This document shows, in pieces, positions 34,161-42,813 of a stretch of 64,000 bases of DNA. Position 1 is the stretch's first letter. Every line of letters starts with the position of its first letter. The stretch comes from SVTX01 sp045612105 (GTDB lineage: Bacteria; Bacillota; Clostridia; Oscillospirales; CAG-272): the NCBI GenBank assembly GCA_045612105.1, contig JAZKYL010000110.1:1-64000 (forward strand), given 5' to 3'. Made by a program: the position numbers and the translations under genes. The notes under the pieces are model-generated. The model worked only from the letters and a program-made list of their open reading frames with translations, ran no database searches and was not told the origin of the DNA.

Positions 34161-34220
34161 CTCAATTATCCCAATATTTCGTTAATTATCCCCATATATT
34201 ATATGGCAAATAAGTATAAT
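34161..34220 (+). promoter_or_regulatory. third LytTR-type repeat pair, plus-strand orientation
   Basis: CTCAATTATCCC (34161-34172) and GTTAATTATCCC (34181-34192) repeat with the same 20-bp period as the two agr-linked promoters, but point toward the plus strand. TATAAT lies at 34215-34220, six bases closer than in the agrBD promoter. No plus-strand gene is obvious downstream. It may also affect the divergent integrase gene 240 bp away. Confidence 0.6.
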
Positions 34221-34580
34221 TGATTGAGCCTTTAATTCTGTAAAAGACTAAAACAAATGGATACTAAAAACAGTCAATAAAATATGCAAATAAAAATTGG
34301 ACACATACGGATTAAATAGTTTAAAATCATATGCGTCAAATTTCTCGTCTGACAAAAAACATTCTCTTGGCTGTCGTGTGATTTTTGTACAAATCAGTTT
34401 ATAAACGCGTTTTAAAAAATGTTATTTCCTGCGAAGAAATTTCCGTTGAGACAAGAGTAGCTCACAGTAGAACAATTTTGGAAGCCATAAAAAAAAAGAG
34501 TTTTAAATGTTTATAGTATCGAGGTTTGGAAAGCTTCGAAGAGTGTTCCACTTCTAAATCCAATATTTGTTTGATGTGTT
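34221..34580. other. gene-free stretch downstream of the third repeat pair
   Basis: Only short plus-strand frames without ribosome sites are present, for example 16 codons from 34331 (MRQISRLTKNILLAVV) and an ATG-less frame ending at 34515 (CEEISVETRVAHSRTILEA). It may be a decayed gene or encode an RNA; it also contains the boundary between A+T-rich cargo and backbone. Confidence 0.45.
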
Positions 34581-34766
34581 TTAGCAGACTTTTTCTCCTT
34601 CTTCTTTTTTACATTTTCCGTTTTTCATACAAATAGGAAAATCCTTTGGCGACAGATTCTTGCCGACAAAATCCATTCCATAGCTGCACAGTGCAAAGCC
34701 TCTGCCAAAGGGACACAGTGCGTGAACGCAGGTATCCCATTTATGTTGCTTATTGATCTTAGCCAT
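34581..34766 (-). CDS. small Cys-rich protein, 61 aa
   Basis: Seven Cys (in CVHALC, CSYG, CMKNGKCKK and the C-terminal Cys) suggest a metal-binding small protein. It begins one base after the stop of the 170-residue gene, with GGAGGTGTAGG. Function unknown; it is the last gene of the minus-strand backbone operon before the cargo. Confidence 0.65.
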   Translation of the reverse strand: MAKINKQHKWDTCVHALCPFGRGFALCSYGMDFVGKNLSPKDFPICMKNGKCKKEEGEKVC

Positions 34767-34767
34767 C

Positions 34768-35280
34768 CTACACCTCCGTAGTAAAATGTACTTTGTATCG
34801 CATCATCACACCACCTCGGAGATCCTTATCCCGAATCATTGGTACGATGCCGTCGCGCTCGGTAAGCTTTCCCTTGATGAAAGAATCACTGAAAAGCCAA
34901 GGGCACTCGGAATTGCGGTAGTATTCTTTTCTCAGGCGGTACACCGCTTCATCGGACTTGCTGCCCGATAGCTTGTAATCTGCTTCGAGCTTCTGCCACT
35001 GCAATACGATCCGTTGCTCCTGCTCGTTGAGAGCTCTGCGACCGGAGGTATAAATGGTCAACGTTTCGCCGTCATAATCGAGCAAGCTGGAACGCAGATA
35101 GTTAAGTCTACTTTCCTCAGTTCCTTGCAATATAAGCGAGGATTGAGTGCATTTGACAACTCTGCGAGCCCCTCTGATTCGTTTTGGGATCTCTTCATCC
35201 GTTTTGCCATACCAATCTATCAACTCAAGGCTCATATTGCCCTTGGCTGCATCTCTTTTGAAATCTGCAAATGTTTTCAT
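34768..35280 (-). CDS. hypothetical protein, 170 aa
   Basis: A basic, soluble protein (FKRDAAKGNMSLELIDWYG at the start, then RIRGARRVVKCTQSS and a charged helix). I do not recognise it. It follows the methylase-helicase gene by 14 bases and is probably co-expressed with it. Confidence 0.7.
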   Translation of the reverse strand: MKTFADFKRDAAKGNMSLELIDWYGKTDEEIPKRIRGARRVVKCTQSSLILQGTEESRLNYLRSSLLDYDGETLTIYTSGRRALNEQEQRIVLQWQKLEADYKLSGSKSDEAVYRLRKEYYRNSECPWLFSDSFIKGKLTERDGIVPMIRDKDLRGGVMMRYKVHFTTEV

Positions 35281-35294
35281 TCTATATCCTTTCT

Positions 35295-38200
35295 CTAAGC
35301 TATATTTTGTTCGCCCCAGCGTATGTGGAGCTTTCCTTCGCTGTCCGCTTCTCTGCGCATAAGCAACGAGAGCAGATTGTAGTCCACACCGAACTTGTCA
35401 TAAATCTCGTCAAGGTCTGCATCCTGTCCCTTCATAAAGAGATTGAGCTTTTCCTTTGCCATAACCATTTGCATCAGATTCGACTCGATACTGCCAGCGT
35501 AGGTGACGAAATAAATGTCCTTCCACTCGGTAGAGGTATATCGAATAAAACGCATATAGAACTGGCTCATACGGGAGTTGTTGTAGTGAAGCTCCGGTAT
35601 GATGATCTTGTTGACGTATTCAAAGTTGACGCTGCTCGGCAAGCTCTGCTGTGTGCAAAGCAGTATTCCGTTTCCGCTCTCCTTGAGCGTTTTACGGAGC
35701 GCCCGACGTTTGGCAAAACTGGTGTTGCCTCCCGTAACCACAAATAGCGGTCTGTCGGGGAACGCTTCCTCGATTGCCTTGCGGTATTCCTCAAGCACGG
35801 GGATATGCCGCACACCGATTGCCACGATCTGATCGTCCCATTCTTCTATCATTGAGAGTACCTTTTGGATCTTTACCGGGCTATCGCCTACGTATTCGGT
35901 CATAGAGCTTGGTGCAGCGCTGATGCGGAGCAAGGTGAGGATCTGCTGCATCAGAATCATCATGGAGTCCTTGCGAGAATTGCCGGTGGACTGAAAGTAG
36001 TTCCAACGCATCTCGTAGAACTTCTCGACTGCCTGCTGATAGACCGCCTTCTCTGCCTCGCTGAATTTAACGGGCACTTGATGGATACGGCGTATGTCCT
36101 TGCCTGTGATCTCCTCAAAGGTTCGGGTAATCACCGTCTTACCAAGTATCTCGCTGAGCACGTCGGCATTGTAGATGTCCTGGGTTCTCTGTCCAACACC
36201 GAAAACGGTTATCTTCTCGGGCAGATGCGAAGCGGAAAACAAGGCATATCCACGCTTATATGCGGGGATCGGCTCCCCGAAATACGGATTGCCGTAGGTC
36301 TCAAGCTCTCCACTCTCCTTGTTGCGATGATATATATCGTTACACCAAGAAAGCATATTATAAGAATTGTTATAGAGCAATTCAAGCTGCGGCGCAAACT
36401 CGGAGATATTGTTTCGCGTGCTCGTTCCGGTTTCCAAAAGCTTGTATCTCACACGGCGGAAACAGTCAAGGCAAGCCTTGGTCGTTGCTCCCGATGCGTT
36501 GGAGATCTCGTCGCTTTCATCGAACACGAGCTGAATGTTCTCGTTGTGCATTCGTATCCAGCGCTTGATCTGCTTTTGGTATTTGCGAAGTCCGTTCAGT
36601 GTGATGATAACGAAGTCCCCCTTTTTGATTTTTGCAAAATCCGAAAGCTCTTCCAAAAACACGTAAGGAAGTCCGTAGTTCTTCAATACGATATCCCAGT
36701 TGTTTCGGATAGAGATTGCCGAGGATATGATCCACGTGTGATGCACGTTCTGGCATTCCATACGGTAAAGTCCTACGGCAATTCCAGCAAGCGTTTTGCC
36801 GCAGCCCTGCTCCCATTGAAGCAGTCCGTATCGTTTCTGAAGCATCAAATTGATATCCCGCTTCTGCATAGGGTTCAAGCGTATATGTTCCTCGTTCTCC
36901 GCATCCCATATTACGAACTCGTCGAGAGCGTGAGCTATCCTTTCATCAAGCTCCATATCCTCAAACTGTTGGCTCTGTATCATATACTCCCGCTGTTTAC
37001 GACGTATCAGCTTGTCATAGCACGTAAAGCCATAATTTCCATCCGTAGAAGCCAACAAATACATTGGCACGGGTGTTTTCATCTGCTCACTCAACTGCCT
37101 GTTAGAAGCGTAAGAATAGCCCTTATAGACGATTTCGTAATCTCGCTTGACAAGAGCGATCCTATCCTCGGGCGGCTTCTCGTTCTGCTTTTGAAGCACC
37201 TTTTTAAGATAATTCAGCACCTTTGGCTCGGTTAAACGAACGCGGCACCATTCCTCATACGGCATACTGTCTGGTTGACGCTCCGTATAAAAACGGTGTA
37301 CGTAGGCACAGCAACGCGAATGCTCAGAGGATAAACGCGGATGCACTTTTATCTGATAGAGCATCTTATCCACTTGGTAAGCAAAGTCAGCTGATGTTTG
37401 CTTATTCTGCGCCGTCGCCTTGAGTATTTCCATTCTGCTTTCACTCAGTTGAGTTTTCGCTTTTTCAATATTTACGTTAAGGTCTTTGGGATACGTAGAA
37501 GAACAAGCCGTGCAGTACGGCATTTCCGTGTCCTCGGCATCCTTTCGCTTTTGCCAGAATTGGAGCTTGGTCGGGAATGACTCAACGCCCATCGATGCGA
37601 ATGCTCCCACGGGTAGGTCAAACTGTCCGAGAAAACGGAATCTTGCGTTCATTTCTCTTATCATAGAGCCGTCCGTAAAATCATCGGCAAGGAAGGACTT
37701 AGGAACGACGATTGCCATAATGCCGCAGGGCTTTAGCAGCTCGTGAGCCTTGATACAGTAATAGAGCTGGGACAGTATCTCTTCGTTATCCTCAATCCAC
37801 CATTTCAGATTAAAGGGTGGATTGCCGAGCACGTAGTCAAAGAGGATACCCGGCTTATACAGTCGGATATCCCCGTTTTCGATATTGGCATCAGGATAGA
37901 GGTGTCGGGCGACCTTGTAAGCTTTATTATCAATTTCACAGCCGTACAGATTGTTTTCCGTAGGCATAAAATTGAAAAAATTGCCCATACCGCAGGTTAA
38001 GTCCGCGATAAGGTCACCCTTCCCTACCATGATACACAATGCCACGATCTGACATATACTCGGTGGCGTGAAGAATTGTCCGTTCTCAATCTCCTTCTTG
38101 GCGTCGCTGTAGTCCGCGTAGCTGTCGTAGTCGGAGCGTTTCAGTCCATGCAGTCCGCCGTCTCCCGTGTAGGCATTGTAAATGTCCTCTTGAGTTATAC

Positions 38201-38303
38201 CTTTGGTCTCTGCAATTCCCGAATCGATCAAGTACAAAATCTTATCATTAAGCTCTCTACGCACGTCTTGAGGGATCCTCTCGTTACGGGCATTATACTT
38301 CAC
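35295..38303 (-). CDS. N6-adenine methylase fused to SNF2-type helicase
   Basis: This 1002-residue two-domain protein has a methyltransferase N-terminus with QFFTPPSICQIVALC, an AdoMet motif I (ADLTCGMGNFF, about 100-110) and catalytic NPPF (161-164). The C-terminal half is an SF2/SNF2-like ATPase with EQGCGKTLAG (about 500), DESDEIS (about 597) and helicase C motifs (FYMRFIRYTS region). There is no nuclease motif. Related fusions in ICEs and phages are thought to protect incoming DNA. The start is GTG with AGGAGGTGATACGTA. It is flanked by a DUF4942-like gene. Confidence 0.88.
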   Translation of the reverse strand: MKYNARNERIPQDVRRELNDKILYLIDSGIAETKGITQEDIYNAYTGDGGLHGLKRSDYDSYADYSDAKKEIENGQFFTPPSICQIVALCIMVGKGDLIADLTCGMGNFFNFMPTENNLYGCEIDNKAYKVARHLYPDANIENGDIRLYKPGILFDYVLGNPPFNLKWWIEDNEEILSQLYYCIKAHELLKPCGIMAIVVPKSFLADDFTDGSMIREMNARFRFLGQFDLPVGAFASMGVESFPTKLQFWQKRKDAEDTEMPYCTACSSTYPKDLNVNIEKAKTQLSESRMEILKATAQNKQTSADFAYQVDKMLYQIKVHPRLSSEHSRCCAYVHRFYTERQPDSMPYEEWCRVRLTEPKVLNYLKKVLQKQNEKPPEDRIALVKRDYEIVYKGYSYASNRQLSEQMKTPVPMYLLASTDGNYGFTCYDKLIRRKQREYMIQSQQFEDMELDERIAHALDEFVIWDAENEEHIRLNPMQKRDINLMLQKRYGLLQWEQGCGKTLAGIAVGLYRMECQNVHHTWIISSAISIRNNWDIVLKNYGLPYVFLEELSDFAKIKKGDFVIITLNGLRKYQKQIKRWIRMHNENIQLVFDESDEISNASGATTKACLDCFRRVRYKLLETGTSTRNNISEFAPQLELLYNNSYNMLSWCNDIYHRNKESGELETYGNPYFGEPIPAYKRGYALFSASHLPEKITVFGVGQRTQDIYNADVLSEILGKTVITRTFEEITGKDIRRIHQVPVKFSEAEKAVYQQAVEKFYEMRWNYFQSTGNSRKDSMMILMQQILTLLRISAAPSSMTEYVGDSPVKIQKVLSMIEEWDDQIVAIGVRHIPVLEEYRKAIEEAFPDRPLFVVTGGNTSFAKRRALRKTLKESGNGILLCTQQSLPSSVNFEYVNKIIIPELHYNNSRMSQFYMRFIRYTSTEWKDIYFVTYAGSIESNLMQMVMAKEKLNLFMKGQDADLDEIYDKFGVDYNLLSLLMRREADSEGKLHIRWGEQNIA

Positions 38304-38316
38304 TACGTATCACCTC

Positions 38317-39201
38317 CTACGCAACAAGTCCAAGATACTGCTCGGCGAACTGATGCGCAAGCTCCTTGCTGGCAAACTTAACGTCCACACGGTTGTTCTT
38401 GAACATACGGATCTTCCTGACCTTTTCATAGTCGAAATCGTACGTAGAAGAGCATTTATCATCGTATCCCACAAGGAATGCTATATCTTTGGGTAGATAA
38501 TCAAGCTGCTGCGTTTCAAAGTGAGCTATGCTGCGAAGTACATTCTTCATTCCATCTCTCACCTTCCATACGGTGCGACTACACCAGGACTCATAAGAAC
38601 AACCATATTCAAATTGAATGGTGTCGTTATGAAGCTCGTATTCAGCTCTTCCTGTGCTGGTTCGCCAAGCAAACTCGTGACACTTTTCCTTCAATTCATC
38701 TAAAGCTCTTTGCTCAAAGGTGCGTCCTCCAAGCTGAACAAATATTTGCTCTACAACGTCCTCATAGTTGAGAGTAAGCGCGCGAGTAGCATCGTTATAT
38801 TCGTCAATACGGCTCTTTTCCCAATTATAGCTCGGAGCTTTGGGAATAAGCAATCCTTTGATTTTCAAGCTACTCACGGAAACGTGATATTTACTGTTAA
38901 AATAGCTCACGATAGATTCTACGAATATCTCGGGAAGTCCGGCGATTTTTGTACTCAACGAATGTGAGGACAATCCATCAATTACGGTATATCTATGCTT
39001 TTCATATTGTGAGCATATTGTTTCGTTTAAGATTTCCTCTTGACTTTTTATAAAGCCATCCCATAACGTCTCAAGCTTTATAAGGGTTGCTTTTGCTTCT
39101 TCATACGCTTTTTGATGTGCCTTGCAGTATTCACGGTCTTCATCAGAAATGCGTGTGTCCGCTTTAATTTCTATAGCGGATATTTTTTCTAATAAACTCA
39201 T
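38317..39201 (-). CDS. DUF4942-like protein
   Basis: This 294-residue protein has a long N-terminal helical region, a central aromatic block (VWKVRDGMKNVL) and a C-terminus with MFKNNRVDVKFASKELAHQF, which resembles the ending of DUF4942 proteins seen beside or fused to ICE methylases. It ends 13 bases before the methylase-helicase. Possible accessory subunit; not proven. Confidence 0.6.
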   Translation of the reverse strand: MSLLEKISAIEIKADTRISDEDREYCKAHQKAYEEAKATLIKLETLWDGFIKSQEEILNETICSQYEKHRYTVIDGLSSHSLSTKIAGLPEIFVESIVSYFNSKYHVSVSSLKIKGLLIPKAPSYNWEKSRIDEYNDATRALTLNYEDVVEQIFVQLGGRTFEQRALDELKEKCHEFAWRTSTGRAEYELHNDTIQFEYGCSYESWCSRTVWKVRDGMKNVLRSIAHFETQQLDYLPKDIAFLVGYDDKCSSTYDFDYEKVRKIRMFKNNRVDVKFASKELAHQFAEQYLGLVA

Positions 39202-39212
39202 TGTTTTTCCTC

Positions 39213-39923
39213 CTATGAGTGATTGTAAAATTCATCGAGAATTTCGTGCCTTCCCTTTTTCTTGATCTTGCGCCAATGCGCCGCAACATAATCGGCAAGT
39301 GCACCGAGAGGCGTTTTGTTGCTGTCGGAGATGTAGCAATCGTGTACGAGAGCAACGTATTCGAGGAGTCCCTTTATACCGTATTTCTCGTGTATGTCGT
39401 TATGTATTCCCGTATGGAATATATAAGCCTCCGAGCCGTAATGAAACTCATATTCAACACCTTCGTGCGTAACCTTGACTGCAACATCCTTTTCTTTATC
39501 CTCATCAATTCCCGTTTTATAATCCTTAACGTAATAGTGTTTCGGTCCAAAGAACATTACGCCGCCGTTTACTACGATGGTTCTCTCAATAATAAATGGA
39601 AATTCCTTGGCTATAAGCTTCAGCGCCAGTGAGGTGGAGATGCGGCTTCTTTCTCTATCGAGCTGCATCATATGATACCTGCGCTCCCATCTGTTTACTT
39701 TTGCTGCATTCAAGATCTTGGTGATCTCCGCCTCCGTATATCCTATCGTTGGAATAAACCATTTGTCCCTGCTACCTTCCGGTGCGGGCCAGATATCCCT
39801 ATCAATGATTTTTAAGAGGCAATGCTTTAAGAGCCTTTGCAGCTGACACCAATCCAAATACATAGATCGTCTTGATTGCCAGGTGCTTTCCACTCTTTCA
39901 ATAAATTCAGGTGATAATTGCAT
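39213..39923 (-). CDS. hypothetical protein, 236 aa
   Basis: Unrecognised soluble protein. The N-terminal third is helical and Trp/Arg-rich; the middle is strand-rich (FIIERTIVVNGGVMFFGPKH) and it ends KKGRHEILDEFYNHS. The ribosome site is AAGGAGCTATT. Same operon as the methylase-helicase. Confidence 0.7.
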   Translation of the reverse strand: MQLSPEFIERVESTWQSRRSMYLDWCQLQRLLKHCLLKIIDRDIWPAPEGSRDKWFIPTIGYTEAEITKILNAAKVNRWERRYHMMQLDRERSRISTSLALKLIAKEFPFIIERTIVVNGGVMFFGPKHYYVKDYKTGIDEDKEKDVAVKVTHEGVEYEFHYGSEAYIFHTGIHNDIHEKYGIKGLLEYVALVHDCYISDSNKTPLGALADYVAAHWRKIKKKGRHEILDEFYNHS

Positions 39924-39935
39924 AATAGCTCCTTC

Positions 39936-40166
39936 CTACGCACATTTAGCGTAAATATCCGGGATAGGCGCAGTAACAGGATGCGGCATGAGTGCGACTC
40001 TGTAAATAGAATTCATCGTTTCAAAATGAGCAAGATCTTCACTCACCTCAAATATTTCTACAACGCGGGATGTGTAAATAAAGTCACCGCCATACGAAAT
40101 TACAGCTCTCGCTCCCTCTCGTAGCGGAAATACCACTTTGCCGCTGATGCATATAATCTTTTTCAT
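39936..40166 (-). CDS. hypothetical protein, 76 aa
   Basis: A small strand-rich protein (ICISGKVVFPLREGARAVIS) resembling a small beta-barrel; unrecognised. The ribosome site is GGAGGTATAAAGA. It follows the sigma-factor gene by 19 bases. Confidence 0.65.
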   Translation of the reverse strand: MKKIICISGKVVFPLREGARAVISYGGDFIYTSRVVEIFEVSEDLAHFETMNSIYRVALMPHPVTAPIPDIYAKCA

Positions 40167-40185
40167 TCTTTATACCTCCAATCTC

Positions 40186-40722
40186 TTATCCGTAGAATAT
40201 TTTGCGTACCGTAGGATAGATGTTGTCTAGCAAACGGTTGATCTCCTGAAAGGTCAATCGCTCTGCTTTTGCTATTTCGTGCATCTTACAGCCTTGAACC
40301 TTCATTCTGACGATTCTCATTTCCCTCTCCGGGAGCTGACGCGCCAATTCATGCATCAACATTTCTTCTTTCATTTCTGTTGGCAAATCGTCATAGATAA
40401 TCGCATTTGCAATACATAAACCTTTCTCACTATCAATAAGCTCGTCAAGGCTAATAACAGTAGCATTTCTCTTTGGTCTTGATAAATATTTGTAATAATC
40501 AAGCAAAACATATTGCATCCGTTTCCACGCAAGCGTTGAAAACTTGTATTTGCAAATCCTTTTATTATCAAAATACTCTTGCACCGCTCGTAAATAACCA
40601 AATACCACAACATCGTAATATTCATCCTCGGATAGCTTTTTTTCATTCAGAAAGGCATATACAAGATCGTGATTTTCCTCAGCAAAACGCTGTTCATTTT
40701 TTGTAAATGGTTTTAAATCCAT
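40186..40722 (-). CDS. sigma-70 family factor
   Basis: This 178-residue protein has a region 2 (EYYDVVVFGYLRAVQEYF, KFSTLAWKRMQYVLLDYY) and a region 4 (LPEREMRIVRMKVQGCKM, HEIAKAERLTFQEINRLL). It is distinct from the Orf7-like protein at 13 kb, so the element encodes two sigma-like regulators. A terminator-like hairpin lies ten bases before its ribosome site. It could drive backbone transcription after antitermination. Confidence 0.82.
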   Translation of the reverse strand: MDLKPFTKNEQRFAEENHDLVYAFLNEKKLSEDEYYDVVVFGYLRAVQEYFDNKRICKYKFSTLAWKRMQYVLLDYYKYLSRPKRNATVISLDELIDSEKGLCIANAIIYDDLPTEMKEEMLMHELARQLPEREMRIVRMKVQGCKMHEIAKAERLTFQEINRLLDNIYPTVRKIFYG

Positions 40723-40737
40723 AGCTCTTCCTCCAAG

Positions 40738-40775
40738 AAAAAGGGATACCGTTCCCCAAAGGTTGCGGTATCCCT
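40738..40775 (-). terminator. attenuator-like hairpin before the sigma gene
   Basis: AGGGATACCG and CGGTATCCCT form a perfect 10-bp stem with a 14-base loop, followed on the minus strand by TTTTTCTT and then GGAGGAAGAGCT ATG. An intrinsic terminator this close to the next start suggests attenuation of read-through from the SSB-like gene. Confidence 0.82.
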
Positions 40776-40812
40776 GACTGTTTTGCTATGTATTGTTTAT
40801 ATAGCGGTCATT

Positions 40813-41658
40813 TTAAATAGGAAGCTCGTCTTTGTCTCCGTCAAGCGTATCGTTGCTGGAAATCTCAAAATGAGCTCCGCTTTCAGTGCTGTTGAAAGGC
40901 AGATCCTCATAGAACGGGGCCGAATCCGAACGGTTCATTGCTTCAGCCGCGCGCATCTGGTTGATGCTCTTGATCTGTTCACGGAAGTTCAGCGCAAACG
41001 TCTTAACTTTCGCAAGATCTTCTCCTACAAAGTCATGCACCTTCTTAAAGGTTGCAACGCTATATGTGTTCGCTCCTTCAACTTTCTTGAGCCCTATCTG
41101 TACCACTGCCGCATACAAAGGACGGTGGCGAGAGACAAAACATGCATTCACAAAATCAGAATACGGCGTAAGGCTTGTGGGAGGAAGAGTAAGCTGTATC
41201 GGCATATAGTCGCCGCTACGATAGATGTAAAGCTGGCGCATATTTTTGCACGCCTTACCCTTAGTAGGATTACCCTTACCGTCCGTTGCAGTACCGTACT
41301 GATTCAAAGGACATACGGCACAAGCGCCTCCGGGAGTACCGATACCAGTCTTGCCGTCGAGAGACGAACAAATCGGGCTTACGTTATCGTCGTATTCCGA
41401 ACCCTCGGGCCAATATGCGCACGTGGAATGAGAGTACAGAATGACACCCTCAATCGTTTTTACGTAATCGGGATCGTCGGGATTGTCACTGGGGATCTCA
41501 AACTGCAAGGCTCCGCCTGCGGGAATCTTTATTCTCGGAAAGCTGAGCTGCAAGCCCTCGTAATCATCTGCAAGCTCTTCGCTTGTGAAATCACCGTCTA
41601 CCATATCGGGAAGCGTAAAGTTCTTCTCTATCATCGCGTTTTCATAGTTGTTAGTCAT
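40813..41658 (-). CDS. possible ssDNA-binding protein with zinc motif, 281 aa
   Basis: The centre has a Cys cluster (CSSLDGKTGIGTPGGACAVC, then GKACKNMRQLYIY) that could hold zinc, followed by LTLPPTSLTPYSDF. The C-terminus is acidic and ends DGDKDELPI, like the protein-interaction tip of SSB proteins. It fits a phage/plasmid ssDNA-binding protein related to gp2.5/gp32-type functions, but I cannot confirm the fold. The gene lies between the DUF932 and sigma genes. Confidence 0.55.
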   Translation of the reverse strand: MTNNYENAMIEKNFTLPDMVDGDFTSEELADDYEGLQLSFPRIKIPAGGALQFEIPSDNPDDPDYVKTIEGVILYSHSTCAYWPEGSEYDDNVSPICSSLDGKTGIGTPGGACAVCPLNQYGTATDGKGNPTKGKACKNMRQLYIYRSGDYMPIQLTLPPTSLTPYSDFVNACFVSRHRPLYAAVVQIGLKKVEGANTYSVATFKKVHDFVGEDLAKVKTFALNFREQIKSINQMRAAEAMNRSDSAPFYEDLPFNSTESGAHFEISSNDTLDGDKDELPI

Positions 41659-41707
41659 AATATTTTATTCTCCTTATTTTTTAAAATTTGTTTGTTGTTA
41701 GTCAGCA

Positions 41708-42781
41708 TTACGCTGCTATGTTGTTCATTCTTTCCCACTGACTTGTGGGCATTGTCAGCATTCTGTAGCTGATCTCTTCAAGATCGGTAGCGCGCTCGTA
41801 GCTTTCACTCACTACGCTTTGCGCTGTTACCGCACTTGCAAGTCCGAGGCGAGTCATATCCTGGCTATCCATAAGCCTGTCGAGTATGCCCTGTTCTTCG
41901 GTCTCGGTAATTCCAAATTCATTTGCTGCAACGTTGACGACGTACGGAACGTCAGCTTCGTTGATGTGTGCGTCGATTGCCTCCTGCATTCCCGATACCG
42001 TCTGTTCGAAGGTATCTTCGTCCAACGCATCTCTGACAGACGTGCGTATCTTTTCAAGGAACGCATTATCGTCAGCCATAAGAAAGGTTTCGGGACGGAG
42101 TTGAAAATGCTCGCTTGTTCTGTAGGTAGGACCCGAATGTGTGCGCTTTACCTTTCCAATATCTGTGATCATACCGAACTCAAGCTCGGGACAATAGATC
42201 ATTGGTGACACATAAAAGGTTCCAAGTCCTGTTTCGCTGTTGCAAACCACCATTCCTGCCTGTACCGTTTTGCCGGGAACTATCTCGCGTTGCATATTCG
42301 GATTGACGACCTTCATAAAAAGGTGATTTTCTGTAATCTGGTTGCTTACGAACTGCACGTTTGGGATCTCTCCGATCACGGGCATTACGGCACAAACAAT
42401 CTCGTGGTTGTCAATGCGAAGATACCGGTTACTTAAAAACGCTCGAACCTTGCCCTCCAGTACACGAAGCATACGTTGCTCGGGATTCTGCCTGAACCAA
42501 TAGTTGACGTTCTCTGTAAGAAGTCCGCCTCCCTCCTCAAGCATTCGGTTGTAATACTTTATGGGAATGCCAAGTCGGGCACTGATCTGTCTGTGCGCAT
42601 TATCAGCAATAGACATCGGCTCAAGGCGGTCGATGCCGTCATTATCCAACACTCTCAGATACAAGTCAGAGTTGTATTTCTCCATTATGAGGCTTGGACT
42701 GTTTACAACATAATCCTCCTTGATAGCATTTTGACGCATGATCTCGCCTGCTAACTCTTCGATTGCAAGGCCCGCTTTCAT
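41708..42781 (-). CDS. DUF932 plasmid/phage protein
   Basis: This 357-residue protein matches DUF932 by its pattern (FLSNRYLRIDNHEIV, VVCNSETGLGTFYVSPMIY, HFQLRPETF). Such proteins are common on conjugative elements and phages; roles in anti-restriction or recombination have been suggested. Strong ribosome site AAAGGAGTGATG. Confidence 0.78.
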   Translation of the reverse strand: MKAGLAIEELAGEIMRQNAIKEDYVVNSPSLIMEKYNSDLYLRVLDNDGIDRLEPMSIADNAHRQISARLGIPIKYYNRMLEEGGGLLTENVNYWFRQNPEQRMLRVLEGKVRAFLSNRYLRIDNHEIVCAVMPVIGEIPNVQFVSNQITENHLFMKVVNPNMQREIVPGKTVQAGMVVCNSETGLGTFYVSPMIYCPELEFGMITDIGKVKRTHSGPTYRTSEHFQLRPETFLMADDNAFLEKIRTSVRDALDEDTFEQTVSGMQEAIDAHINEADVPYVVNVAANEFGITETEEQGILDRLMDSQDMTRLGLASAVTAQSVVSESYERATDLEEISYRMLTMPTSQWERMNNIAA

Positions 42782-42813
42782 AATACATCACTCCTTTCCG
42801 TTTGATTTTTATT

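Noticed and set aside
35865..37235. 456-codon plus-strand frame
   Set aside because: It lies entirely antisense to the methylase-helicase gene, whose motifs are unmistakable, and its composition and lack of a ribosome site mark it as a shadow.
40783..41772. 329-codon plus-strand frame
   Set aside because: Antisense to the Cys-cluster protein and its spacer; rich in residues expected from reverse-strand bias, no ribosome site.
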